A DNA stretch of 40,643 nt, from the NCBI RefSeq assembly GCF_007830315.1, contig NZ_VLKJ01000018.1, positions 1 to 40,643 on the forward strand. The letters are read 5' to 3'. Source of the stretch: Novosphingobium taihuense. Its GTDB lineage: Bacteria; Pseudomonadota; Alphaproteobacteria; Sphingomonadales; Sphingomonadaceae. The notes below the pieces were generated by a model. That model was given only the letters and a program-made list of their open reading frames with translations, made no database searches and was not told the DNA's origin. The stretch's first letter is position 1; each line of letters starts with the position of its first letter. The position numbers and the translations under genes are program-made. Shown here in pieces: positions 23,031-31,116 of the stretch.

Positions 23031-23930
23031 TCAGGGCTTGAGGATGATTTTGCCCCTGAGCCCGCCTTGATCGACAGCTGACTGACCTTCGGCTGCGGCT
23101 TCAAGCGGCAGCACACGGTCTATGGGAACGGGTAGGTCGCCAGAAGCCACCGCTGCCAGGATTTGGGCCAGCTGTTGTCCGTCGGGATTGACTGAGTGGA
23201 ATTCAGGCGCTGCAGGAAGGTCATCGGCCGGAATGGGAATATCGGACGCGGTAACGATGCGCCCACCGGGCTTCAGATGATGCATGAGCGCGACCACGTC
23301 AGTGCCACCGATAGTATCCGCAATCACGTCGAACGCCTCGCCAGTCCAGTCTTCGCCGACAATGGCAATTTCTGCGGCACCCGCGTCACGTGCTTCCCCC
23401 GCCCTGTCGGCTCGCACGGCGGCGATGACATGCCCTGCACGTCCGCGCGCCACAAACATTGCAGCTCGGCCAACATTGCCCAACGCGCCGGTAATCAGGA
23501 CCCGCTGTCCAGCCTGTAAATCAAGCCCGGTTTCAATGATCTGCACGCCGGTCAGATTTGCACATGGCACGGCAGCAGCCGTCTCAAAGCTCATGTTATC
23601 CGGGATCGGAGCGACGTTGGCTGCTGCAACGGCAACGTATTCGGCATAGCCGCCTTTGGTGACCGGGTTGAGCATGGCAGCAACGCGCATGCCTCTGGTG
23701 AACCCCTCACCCGCTTCCACCGTACCGGCGATATCGTAGCCGAGAATATGAGGCATGGTGAGAGGTATGAACGACTGGTACCTGCCAGACCGCCACTTGC
23801 CATCTGCCGGGTTAACGGCGGCGGCGTTTACTTTGATCAGCACTTCCCCCGACGCCAACGCCGGGATCGGCACCTCGGCTGCTTCGAGAACGTCCGTGCC
23901 GCCATAACTGTTGATTACCATGGCGCGCAT
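23031..23930 (-). CDS. Quinone oxidoreductase-like MDR protein
   Basis: This encodes 299 residues from ATG 23930 (MRAMVINSYGGTDVLEAAEV), with AGGAAGCAGG upstream. It is a zinc-free MDR of the NADPH:quinone oxidoreductase type: GroES-like N-domain with AAVNPADGKWRSG and GYDIAGTVEAG, then Rossmann motif ITGALGNVGRAAMFVA. It is shorter than most family members (about 320-340). It is the last gene of the operon IclR - crotonase - acyl-CoA dehydrogenase pair - MDR, 43 bases after the dehydrogenase stop. It likely reduces an activated double bond or quinone; a trans-enoyl-CoA-type reductase is possible. Confidence 0.87.
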   Translation of the reverse strand: MRAMVINSYGGTDVLEAAEVPIPALASGEVLIKVNAAAVNPADGKWRSGRYQSFIPLTMPHILGYDIAGTVEAGEGFTRGMRVAAMLNPVTKGGYAEYVAVAAANVAPIPDNMSFETAAAVPCANLTGVQIIETGLDLQAGQRVLITGALGNVGRAAMFVARGRAGHVIAAVRADRAGEARDAGAAEIAIVGEDWTGEAFDVIADTIGGTDVVALMHHLKPGGRIVTASDIPIPADDLPAAPEFHSVNPDGQQLAQILAAVASGDLPVPIDRVLPLEAAAEGQSAVDQGGLRGKIILKP

Positions 23931-23973
23931 TTGCACTGACCTGCTTCCTGTCAAAGGCCCGGTCCGTTCGCAG

Positions 23974-25065
23974 CTAATCGAAATGCGGAGCGGCAGTGGT
24001 GAAGCCGCCCAATTCGGCCAGCCTGGTGATCTGGCTTTCCGTATCGCCCAACAGCATGCCGATGGCCGTAAGACGACGGAAGTAGTGACTGATGACGTGC
24101 TCTTCACTCACGCCGATGCCGCCGTGCAGTTGCACCGAATTCTGCGCAACAAACCGGCCCGCTTTGCCGATAACGGCCTTCACCGCCGCATAGCCGGTGG
24201 CACGTACGTGATCGTCATGCTCATCACACAGCAAGGCGGCATACATCGCAGCAGACCTCGCCTGTTCAACCTCCACCAGCATTTCCGCCGCGCGATGTTG
24301 CAGGGATTGGTTCACTGCGATTGGCTTGCCGAACTGTTCGCGCGTCTTGAGATATTCAACCGTCAGATCAAGCGCGGCCTGCATCGCGCCAACAGCTTCT
24401 GCCGCAAGCCACGCGATGCCAGCTTCCAATGCGCGCGTGCAACCGCCGTTGCCGGAAAGCCGGTTCTTCTCCGGCAACTTCACGCCGATCAGCGTCAGGT
24501 CAGCAGCGCCGCCGCCGCCATGCACGCGATATCCGCGCCGCTGCAGCCCGGCTGCATCGGCAGGCAAAACAAACAGGTCATCGCCTGCCGGAATGACGAG
24601 CTGACCCGCCGTATCGCCGCCAAGCACGACCTTGGCTGCACCGTCCAGTATCCACGTTTCACCGGTACGTTCGGCAGTCACTGCGGCTTCAGTCGCCAAT
24701 GCGCAGATCGTTTCGCCAGACATGATCGGCGGCAGCCACTCAGCCACCTGATCGGGCGTTCCCGCATGGCTGATCGCGGTGCCTGCCAGCACTACCGACG
24801 GTAGATAGGGCTCAATCACCAAGGCGCGGCCAAAAGCTTCGCCTACGATCATGGTTTCCACCCCGCCAAGGCCCAGACCACCCTGCTCTTCCGAGAACGG
24901 CAGCATGGTCAGACCCAGATCGGCAAACGCACTCCACATTTCTGCAGACCAGCCTGCGGGCTGGCTCATGTAGCCGCGGCGCTGATCAAGATCGTAACGT
25001 TCCGCCACAAGACGGTCGACGCTCTCTTTCAGCATTCGCTGGTCGTCGGAAAGTTCCAGATCCAT
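23974..25065 (-). CDS. Acyl-CoA dehydrogenase, subunit of a probable heteromeric pair
   Basis: This 363-residue FAD enzyme of the acyl-CoA dehydrogenase family has an N-terminal helical domain (DDQRMLKESVDRLVAERYDL) and a C-terminal domain with TREQFGKPIAVNQSLQHRAAEM and QLHGGIGVSEEHVISHYFRR. The middle flavin-contact segment is weak (LATEAAVTAER instead of the usual T-E-P-x-x-G-S), so FAD contacts are partly missing. It starts six bases after the stop of a second, dissimilar acyl-CoA dehydrogenase. Such adjacent short pairs form alpha2beta2 heterotetramers in steroid side-chain oxidation in Mycobacterium (FadE/ChsE type), where only one subunit keeps a full site. A role in dehydrogenating a bulky acyl-CoA is therefore likely. 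Confidence 0.9.
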   Translation of the reverse strand: MDLELSDDQRMLKESVDRLVAERYDLDQRRGYMSQPAGWSAEMWSAFADLGLTMLPFSEEQGGLGLGGVETMIVGEAFGRALVIEPYLPSVVLAGTAISHAGTPDQVAEWLPPIMSGETICALATEAAVTAERTGETWILDGAAKVVLGGDTAGQLVIPAGDDLFVLPADAAGLQRRGYRVHGGGGAADLTLIGVKLPEKNRLSGNGGCTRALEAGIAWLAAEAVGAMQAALDLTVEYLKTREQFGKPIAVNQSLQHRAAEMLVEVEQARSAAMYAALLCDEHDDHVRATGYAAVKAVIGKAGRFVAQNSVQLHGGIGVSEEHVISHYFRRLTAIGMLLGDTESQITRLAELGGFTTAAPHFD

Positions 25066-25071
25066 TGTGTC

Positions 25072-26229
25072 TTAAAGTCCCAGCTGGGTCTTGGCGAGAA
25101 TGCCCTTCTGGACCTCGCTTGATCCGCCATAGATCGATGCAGCGCGCAGGATGCCGTAATTGGGCATGATCGTGCCCAGCCATTCTGCATCGTCATCGCC
25201 AAGCGGCGCATCATCGTGTCGCACTTCCAGCGCCGACGTACCTGCCGCCGCCAGCAACAGCTCCGAGGCGGCCTGCCTCAGTTCCACGCCCTTCAGCTTC
25301 AGAATGGAAGAGCGCGGATCGGCAGCGCTGGACCGGCGCTGCCCATCCAGAATGCGCAACTGCGTGATTTCCAGAATCTTGAGTTCAGCTTCCAGTGCGG
25401 CAGCCTTGGCCAGCACTGATCGGTTACCCCCGGCAAGCCGCTTGATCCGTCGGATCAGATGCTTGGTCATGCCGATGCGGGCAATTCCGGTACGCTCGTT
25501 CGAGAGCAGGAACTTGGTAACGTCCCAGCCCTTGTTTTCCTCGCCAATCAGGCAATCGACCGGCACACGCACCTCGTCGAGGAACACCTCGTTGACCTCA
25601 TGCCGTTCATCCAGAGTGATGATCGGGCGGATGGTTACGCCGGGCAGTCGCAAATCGATAAGCAGGAACGAAATGCCCATCTGCTTCTTTGGCGCCTGAG
25701 GATCGGAACGGACCAGAGTGAACATCCAGTCTGCATGATGCGCCATGCCTTGCCAGATCTTGTGCCCGCTGACCACGTAATGGTCACCATCGCGCCGCGC
25801 GCTTGTGCGCAATGATGCAAGGTCCGATCCTGCACCAGGCTCGGAAAATCCCTGTGCCCACCATATATCCAGATTCGCCGTCGCGGCCAGAAACCGTTCC
25901 TGTTGCGCGGCTGTGCCATATTCGATCAGGACGGGCCCGATCATCGATACGTTGAAGGAGACCGGCTCAGGGGCTGGGGCCTGATGCAGCTCGTCCAGAA
26001 AGATGTAACGCTGGACCGGAGTAAAGCCCGGCCCGCCGTGGGACTGCGGCCACGAAGGTGTCGCCCAATTCCGGGTGTTCAGCTTGCGCTGCCACGCGAC
26101 GATCTCTTCCCTGTCAGGGATGCGCCCCTCAACCATCTTGCGATGGGTTACGGGATCGAGATTTTCGCGGATGAAAGCGCGAACATCCAGACGAAACGCT
26201 TCTTCCTCGGCAGTAAACCGCAGGTCCAT
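25072..26229 (-). CDS. Acyl-CoA dehydrogenase, partner subunit
   Basis: This encodes 385 residues. It keeps a full flavin/substrate contact motif, GFSEPGAGSDLASLRT, followed by KIWQGMAHHADWMFTLVR, and the C-terminal IYGGSSEVQKGILAK. At the position of the catalytic Glu of medium-chain enzymes (IYEGTS) it has Gly, so any base must sit elsewhere, as in isovaleryl-CoA-type enzymes, or in the partner. LDEVRVPVDCLIGEENKGW is standard. Directly upstream is a crotonase (15 bases) and downstream the partner dehydrogenase (6 bases). Together with that partner it probably makes a heterotetramer that introduces a double bond alpha,beta to the thioester of a cyclic or branched acid. Confidence 0.92.
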   Translation of the reverse strand: MDLRFTAEEEAFRLDVRAFIRENLDPVTHRKMVEGRIPDREEIVAWQRKLNTRNWATPSWPQSHGGPGFTPVQRYIFLDELHQAPAPEPVSFNVSMIGPVLIEYGTAAQQERFLAATANLDIWWAQGFSEPGAGSDLASLRTSARRDGDHYVVSGHKIWQGMAHHADWMFTLVRSDPQAPKKQMGISFLLIDLRLPGVTIRPIITLDERHEVNEVFLDEVRVPVDCLIGEENKGWDVTKFLLSNERTGIARIGMTKHLIRRIKRLAGGNRSVLAKAAALEAELKILEITQLRILDGQRRSSAADPRSSILKLKGVELRQAASELLLAAAGTSALEVRHDDAPLGDDDAEWLGTIMPNYGILRAASIYGGSSEVQKGILAKTQLGL

Positions 26230-26244
26230 GACGGATGCCGTTCC

Positions 26245-27030
26245 TTACTTTCCGATGAAGACCGGCTTGCGCTTTTCAGCGAAAGCGCGAATGCCTTCCT
26301 TGTAGTCTTCCGACGCGTAGCAGATCTGGAAGAGTTCCTCGCAACGGTCCGTATCGCGCTTGCTCTCGTCCTGTGCGTAAGTCCAAAGCGTGTACTTCAC
26401 GTCTTCTGCCGTCAGTGGTGCACCGACCGAGATCGTCTTGACGACCTTGTCGATCCACGGCTGGAATTCGTCATTCGGCAGCACGCGGCCGACCAGGCCC
26501 TTCACATAGGCCTCCTGCGCATCGAAGCGCAGGCCGCCCAGCAGCATGTCCTTGGCCGCGCCATATCCGATGATGTCCACCATCCGGCGAAGCGAGGAAT
26601 AGCGGTAACCGATGCCGATGTTCATCGCGGGCTGTCCGAAGCTCGACTGGGCCGAGCAATAGCGCAGATCGCACACCAGCGCGACCGATACGCCACCACC
26701 GATGCAATAGCCGTCGATCGCAGCCACAGTGACCTTCTTCGACTTGTAGATCGCCTGCAGGGCATCTTCGCCGGTCTTGGCGTAATGCTCCTGCGCGTCC
26801 TTGTCGCCGCGTTCCTGTTCGTACTTGCCGACATCTGCCCCGGCCACGAAAGCCTTGCCGCCTGCGCCGGAGAAAACGATCACACGAACTTCGTCGTCGT
26901 TCTCGAACTGCGCCATTGCGTCGCTCATTCCCTGCCACATCTCGAGGCAGATGGCGTTCATCTTCTCCGGCTTGTTGAAGACAACATGGCCTATCGCGCC
27001 ATCCTTGCGCGTGACGATATACTGGGTCAC
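26245..27030 (-). CDS. Crotonase-superfamily protein lacking both catalytic glutamates
   Basis: This encodes 261 residues, start GTG 27030 with AAAGG six bases upstream. The crotonase fold is clear: GGKAFVAGADVGKY (oxyanion hole) and IDGYCIGGGVSVAL. In hydratases the two acids lie in GGGxE and in LPExxLG; here they are Ser115 and Ala135 (GGGVSV and GQPAMNIGIG). A normal hydration mechanism is therefore not available. Other crotonases without these acids act as isomerases, hydrolases, decarboxylases, retro-Claisen or ring-opening enzymes. It lies between the IclR regulator (39 bases upstream) and the acyl-CoA dehydrogenase pair in one operon, so it acts on the same CoA esters. The C-terminal region with YTLWTYAQDESKRDTDRC is not common in hydratases. 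Confidence 0.88.
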   Translation of the reverse strand: MTQYIVTRKDGAIGHVVFNKPEKMNAICLEMWQGMSDAMAQFENDDEVRVIVFSGAGGKAFVAGADVGKYEQERGDKDAQEHYAKTGEDALQAIYKSKKVTVAAIDGYCIGGGVSVALVCDLRYCSAQSSFGQPAMNIGIGYRYSSLRRMVDIIGYGAAKDMLLGGLRFDAQEAYVKGLVGRVLPNDEFQPWIDKVVKTISVGAPLTAEDVKYTLWTYAQDESKRDTDRCEELFQICYASEDYKEGIRAFAEKRKPVFIGK

Positions 27031-27069
27031 TTGAAACCTTTCTTGAGGGAATTACCGGACAGCTGCCAG

Positions 27070-27867
27070 TCAGTGCACCGCAGCGATGGCGGGGCGTTCG
27101 ACCTCACGCATTTCGGGCTGTGAACGTCCGGAAAGTCCACTGGCGATTGCGCCGCGCAGGGTCTGGACGAACTGATCGCAATGGGCGTGAATTGTGTCGC
27201 TCTTGCCCGAGATGCCGACGACGAGCTGCTCCTCGCCCAGACGCTGGGGCAGGAGGACGGCCACGGCAGCCATGCCATTGCCCAGTTCGCCCACAACATA
27301 ACCCTGCTTGCTGGCGCGGTTAAGCTGCACTTCAAGATCGCTGTAGCGCACGTGCAGCGCCGCTTCGCTTTCTGCGTTGAGGCGGTGAACCAGCTTGCGC
27401 ACGTTCTCGCGGTACATGATCGACAGCAGGGCAATGCCGAACGGCGAATGCAAGGCGTGGTGCTGCGTGCCCGAAGCAAGCGCAGCCGGCAATTCGTCGC
27501 CCACGACATGGACATGCTTGATATCCAGGCCAATCATCGAGGCGAGCACGACTGCCTGACCGGTCTCATCTTTCAACGCGTCCATCATCGGAAGCAGACG
27601 GCCGTGGCGGAACAGTTGCGGCTGCACCCATGCGCCGAGCAGAGCAACTCGCGCGGTGGGTCGGAAGGTGCGGGCAGCGCGGTCACGATAGAGATAGCCA
27701 CGCCGAACCAGCGAACCGAGCAGTTCGGATGTGCTGGATTGCGGGACACACAGGGTCCTGGCGACATCCATTACCGTCACTTCCTGACGGTCGGCCGAGA
27801 ACATTTCAAAGATCTCGAGCACCCGGTCGGCAGACTTGATCTTCTTTTCGCGCATCACCGTAGCCAT
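27070..27867 (-). CDS. IclR-family transcriptional regulator
   Basis: This encodes 265 residues from ATG 27867, with GGGAGA nine bases upstream. The N-terminal winged helix is SADRVLEIFEMFSADRQEVT followed by VMDVARTLCVPQSSTSELL (about 15-60). The C-terminal effector domain contains LHSPFGIALLSIMYRENVRK and GYVVGELGNGMAAVAVLL, the usual IclR ligand-binding layout. It is the first gene of the operon that carries the crotonase and dehydrogenase pair, and is divergent from a second crotonase gene at 28063. The 195-base gap between them holds a pair of 13-bp direct repeats (28028-28062), a candidate binding site. The ligand is probably a pathway acid or CoA ester. Confidence 0.92.
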   Translation of the reverse strand: MATVMREKKIKSADRVLEIFEMFSADRQEVTVMDVARTLCVPQSSTSELLGSLVRRGYLYRDRAARTFRPTARVALLGAWVQPQLFRHGRLLPMMDALKDETGQAVVLASMIGLDIKHVHVVGDELPAALASGTQHHALHSPFGIALLSIMYRENVRKLVHRLNAESEAALHVRYSDLEVQLNRASKQGYVVGELGNGMAAVAVLLPQRLGEEQLVVGISGKSDTIHAHCDQFVQTLRGAIASGLSGRSQPEMREVERPAIAAVH

Positions 27868-28027
27868 GAGCTGATCTCCCAATTGGCGTTCAACCTGTCA
27901 GCGGTTGTTATGCCATGTCATGATGTAATGATATGATGCCAGCGGAACGTCTTGGCAAGCGAAACCTTCGCTCCTGCGATCAAGATTTCGAACGCTCGCA
28001 AAGTGGCACCAACTGGTTAGAACACCC

Positions 28028-28062
28028 GGAAATCTGGTCACTTCAGCTAGGAAATCTGATCA
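28028..28062 (+). promoter_or_regulatory. Two 13-bp direct repeats upstream of the crotonase gene
   Basis: GGAAATCTGGTCA (28028-28040) and GGAAATCTGATCA (28050-28062) match at 12 of 13 positions and lie 22 bases apart, about two helix turns. The second includes the ribosome site AGGAAA and ends next to the ATG. IclR-family regulators such as PcaU bind direct repeats, and an IclR gene is divergent here. Binding would be expected to repress, because it covers the translation start. Confidence 0.45.
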
Positions 28063-28866
28063 ATGTCATCCTTCGTGCAGGTGGAACGTCGCGGTCGTAT
28101 TGCCGTCATCACGCTCAATCGACCTGATTCGCTGAACGCCATTGGCACCCACCAGGATTGCCGTGATCTGGTCGAGGCGATCGAGTCGCTCACCGATGAC
28201 CGCTCTGTTTCCGTGGGCGTGGTGACAGGTGCCGGGCGTGCCTTCTCCGCCGGCGGCAACCTCAAGGCCATGAAGGAGCGCAATGGCATCGGACCGCTCG
28301 ACCAGCCCGACTCCACTCGCCACAATTACCGCCGGGGTGTTCAGCGCATCACTACCGCGTTCATGGACTGCGAAGTCCCGCTTATCGCAGCAATGAACGG
28401 CCATGCGGTGGGCCTGGGTTGCGATCTCGCCTGCCTGTGCGATATGCGCATTGCCGCTGAAAGTGCCAAATTCTCGGCCAGCTTCATCAAGGTCGGAATC
28501 GTTCCCGGAGATGGCGGGGCGTGGTCGCTTCAGCGCGTCGTCGGCTATGCTCGCGCCGCGGAGATGTTCTTTACCGGCGATCGCTACAGCGCGCAGGAAG
28601 CGTTGGGGTTCGGCCTGCTCAACCGTGTTGTGCCCGATGATCAGCTTATGCCCGAAGCGCTTGCGTTGGCAGAACGCATCGCCAACAATCCAGCGCGCGC
28701 GCTGCGCCTGACCAAGCGCCTGCTGCGTGAGGCGCAGACCCAGCGGATGTCCGAAATTCTGGAACTTTCAGCAGCCTATCAGGCGCTCGCCCACGAAACG
28801 GGCGATCACGCAGAAGCTCTCGATGCATTCCTGGAAAAGCGTGATCCCGTGTTCAAGGGCAATTGA
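28063..28866 (+). CDS. Enoyl-CoA hydratase/isomerase-family protein with altered active site
   Basis: This is a 267-residue crotonase. The oxyanion hole is GAGRAFSAGGNLKAM and NGHAVGLGCDLACL. At the first hydratase Glu position stands Asp121, and at the second Phe141 (FSASFIKVGIVPGDGGAW), with Asp150 in the loop just after. An Asp in this later loop is what delta3-delta2-enoyl-CoA isomerases such as PaaG use, so isomerase or related chemistry is more likely than hydration. It is divergent from the IclR operon and convergent with the GntR gene, so it is transcribed alone. AGGAAA lies about nine bases before the ATG. Confidence 0.9.
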   Translation: MSSFVQVERRGRIAVITLNRPDSLNAIGTHQDCRDLVEAIESLTDDRSVSVGVVTGAGRAFSAGGNLKAMKERNGIGPLDQPDSTRHNYRRGVQRITTAFMDCEVPLIAAMNGHAVGLGCDLACLCDMRIAAESAKFSASFIKVGIVPGDGGAWSLQRVVGYARAAEMFFTGDRYSAQEALGFGLLNRVVPDDQLMPEALALAERIANNPARALRLTKRLLREAQTQRMSEILELSAAYQALAHETGDHAEALDAFLEKRDPVFKGN

Positions 28867-28877
28867 ACCGGTAGCCT

Positions 28878-28903
28878 GCGGGTCGGCATCTCAGCCGGCC
28901 CGC
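28878..28903. terminator. GC-rich hairpin between convergent crotonase and GntR genes
   Basis: GCGGGTCGGC (28878-28887) pairs with GCCGGCCCGC (28894-28903) over 10 bp with one G-U and a 6-base loop. It lies 11 bases past the crotonase stop and 8 bases past the GntR stop, as expected for a shared terminator. No U tract. Confidence 0.6.
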
Positions 28904-28911
28904 GTCATGCA

Positions 28912-29673
28912 TCAGACGCTGTAGAGGTTGGCCTTGAGTTCCACTTCATAGCGGTAGCGCCCGGGATGATAGTGCTGACGCGCCACTTCGACCAGTTCCC
29001 CGGCTGTCGTGTAGTACTTGCGCTGCGCGCCAAGCACCGGCGTGCCTTCAGGCAAATCCAGGTACTTGACCGTCGTGCCATGCGCCTGTGCCGCCTCAAT
29101 GATCTGGGTTGCGCGCCCCACCCGCACGCCCAGCTTGCGCTCGACAATGCGGACGATCGGTTCACTGCCGACGATGTCATCGACCGTCAGCTTGCCGGAC
29201 ATGGCAGGCGTGAAGAAGAACTCGGAGTGGGCAGTCGGCCCTTCCTTGGTGCGGCTTATCAGTTCCAGCCGCAACAGCTTGCCGCCCGGTTCAAGGCCAA
29301 ATTCGGCAAGAATTTCATCCGGTGCCACGCGTTCCTCTAACGAAACAAGCAGAGGCTCCAGTCCGTATGCCGTCATCAGAAAGGCATCGAGCGAGCCGCT
29401 CAACTGCACGGAGTGGAACGCTGACGAACGTTCTGCGACAAACGACCCCACGCCCCGCCTGCGCTGGATAAGGCCTTGTCCATCCAACGATTCAAGCGCA
29501 CGGCGCACAGTGATCCGGCTCACGCCATAAGCATGGCCCATCTGCTCTTCAGTGGGCAACATCTGGCCCGGCGCGAACTCGCCCGAACCGATCCGCCCCT
29601 TCAGATCCTGCTCCAACTGATGGTACAGAGGGATGGGACCGACAGCTAACTTCATTGCTGACCACTGCGACAT
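28912..29673 (-). CDS. GntR-family regulator, HutC subfamily (UTRA domain)
   Basis: This encodes 253 residues. The N-terminal winged helix is PLYHQLEQDLKGRIGSGEF, then LPTEEQMGHAYGVSRITVRR, RALESLDGQGLIQRRRGVGSF. From about residue 95 a UTRA effector domain follows, ending with LGAQRKYYTTAGELVEVARQ and the final HYHPGRYRYEVEL strand typical of HutC members. ATG 29673 has AAGG eight bases upstream; an in-frame ATG at 29655 is a possible alternative. It is convergent with the crotonase and 94 bases downstream of the epoxide hydrolase stop. It may control that gene or the facing plus-strand operon at 31117. Effector unknown. Confidence 0.9.
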   Translation of the reverse strand: MSQWSAMKLAVGPIPLYHQLEQDLKGRIGSGEFAPGQMLPTEEQMGHAYGVSRITVRRALESLDGQGLIQRRRGVGSFVAERSSAFHSVQLSGSLDAFLMTAYGLEPLLVSLEERVAPDEILAEFGLEPGGKLLRLELISRTKEGPTAHSEFFFTPAMSGKLTVDDIVGSEPIVRIVERKLGVRVGRATQIIEAAQAHGTTVKYLDLPEGTPVLGAQRKYYTTAGELVEVARQHYHPGRYRYEVELKANLYSV

Positions 29674-29767
29674 ATCATTGCCTTATACCGATACTTGCCC
29701 CTGGCGAAGAGCAACGCCGAGCCCATCATCCGTGCGATCCAGGCGACTTTGGCACCAGTAAGCACTT

Positions 29768-30874
29768 CTATTGCCCATGCGCATCAAAGAACGTGATGAC
29801 ATCTGCCGCAAAAGCCTGTGGCTCTTCCATGGCGGCAAAGTGTCCACCTGCCGCCATCTTGCTCCAACGCCTTACATTGTAAGCCATTTCGGCAAGGCGG
29901 CGACTTGGCATAGGATAGAATTCTCCAGGAAAATGCGCTAGTCCTGTTGGTACCGTCACTGGCCCCGGATGGCGCTTTTCCTTGCTGCTGCCATAATACA
30001 TCCACAGCGAAGACATGACATTATCCGTCACCAGGTAGGTCATCAGATTGGTGATCAGGTGATCCTTGCTGAAACGGCTCTCGATCTTTCCGCCCGTATC
30101 CCCCCAACGCCAGAACTTCTCCACCACCCAGGCCGCCCAGCCGACAGGATTATCATGCAGGGCCAGGCCGATTGTCTGTGGTTTGGTCGCCTGTTCGTGT
30201 TGATAGCCACTTTCGGCCTGCATTAGCTTGCCAACAGCCTGCCAGTACTCTGCCAACTCGGGGACATCGCTCGAGCCGGGGGGCGGTCCCATGAAGAAGT
30301 TCACGTGGATCGCAGCCACCGCGTCGGCATGGGCAGCCCCTAGTTGTTGCGTCACCGCGCTTCCCCAATCCCCGCCCTGCGCCAGAAATCGCGGATAGCC
30401 AAGGATGTCGACCATCAACCTGCGCCACAGCGCTGCCACTGCTGCCGGACCGATGGGCTTTTCCGGCCGCCCGGACCAGCCATATCCCGGCAACGAAGGT
30501 ATCACCAGCGTATAGCCCGCCGCGTGAAGCAGCGGAATGACGGCCTGGAACTCTACGACAGAACCCGGCCAGCCGTGCGTCATGATGATCGGCAATGGCC
30601 GCGAACCATCGCCGGGAATATGGTAGAAGTGGATGTCGATCCCGTCGACTTGCGCCATGTATTGCGGCCAGCGATTGAGCTCTGCCTCATGCACACGCCA
30701 ATCGTAATGGTCGCGCCAGTGGTCCACCAGATCGGCGAGATAGCCGCGATCCATGCCGTATTCCCAGGCGCCACCCTCAGCCGGCGCATAGCCGATGCGG
30801 CTGTCAGCAACGCGCGCGGCGATACGATCAATCACGGATTGTGGGACATCGATACGAAACGGTCGGGCTGCCAT
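29768..30874 (-). CDS. Epoxide hydrolase (EPHX1-type alpha/beta hydrolase)
   Basis: This encodes 368 residues from MAARPFRIDVPQSVIDRI. An EHN domain fills the first roughly 110 residues, then the hydrolase core: THGWPGS oxyanion loop, nucleophile Asp in GGDWGS, and C-terminal catalytic His in GGHFAAMEEP, with cap residues WRWGDTGGKIESRFSKD. It opens epoxides to diols. With three P450s nearby, the epoxide may be a pathway intermediate, or the enzyme may act as a hydrolase on another strained ring or ester. The start is not certain because the upstream ribosome site is weak; an in-frame start at 30925 would add 17 residues. No signal peptide is seen. Confidence 0.9.
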   Translation of the reverse strand: MAARPFRIDVPQSVIDRIAARVADSRIGYAPAEGGAWEYGMDRGYLADLVDHWRDHYDWRVHEAELNRWPQYMAQVDGIDIHFYHIPGDGSRPLPIIMTHGWPGSVVEFQAVIPLLHAAGYTLVIPSLPGYGWSGRPEKPIGPAAVAALWRRLMVDILGYPRFLAQGGDWGSAVTQQLGAAHADAVAAIHVNFFMGPPPGSSDVPELAEYWQAVGKLMQAESGYQHEQATKPQTIGLALHDNPVGWAAWVVEKFWRWGDTGGKIESRFSKDHLITNLMTYLVTDNVMSSLWMYYGSSKEKRHPGPVTVPTGLAHFPGEFYPMPSRRLAEMAYNVRRWSKMAAGGHFAAMEEPQAFAADVITFFDAHGQ

Positions 30875-30929
30875 GCAGGACTCGTTAATGCTTGAGAGAA
30901 GTTGAATTTGGAAGCTGCCCTTCAATCTG

Positions 30930-30961
30930 CTGCAGGTTCATATCCAATGCGACACCTGCAG
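30930..30961. promoter_or_regulatory. Inverted repeat in divergent promoter region
   Basis: CTGCAGGT (30930-30937) and ACCTGCAG (30954-30961) are exact inverted copies, 24 bases centre to centre, between the divergent epoxide hydrolase and 353-residue protein genes. Spacing and position suit a dimeric regulator; GntR at 28912 is the nearest candidate. Confidence 0.35.
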
Positions 30962-31116
30962 ACGCTCTATCGCAGTTACGATGTTCCATGCTCATCGGTG
31001 CAAAACACAAGGGTGACTTGTTAGACCCGCTCCATTCTTCGAGCCGTGCTCCATCCATGCAGAACCACAACGCATGTCAGGTGCTCTTGCTGCAACAATC
31101 GTCGAGGGTGTGAAAG

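Noticed and set aside
23031..23930. A start for the quinone-oxidoreductase-like gene at 24107
   Set aside because: The extra residues run through the end of the acyl-CoA dehydrogenase gene and show no family similarity; ATG 23930 has a good ribosome site.
29768..30874. Reading the epoxide hydrolase as a secreted enzyme
   Set aside because: No signal peptide or twin-arginine motif is present at either possible start.
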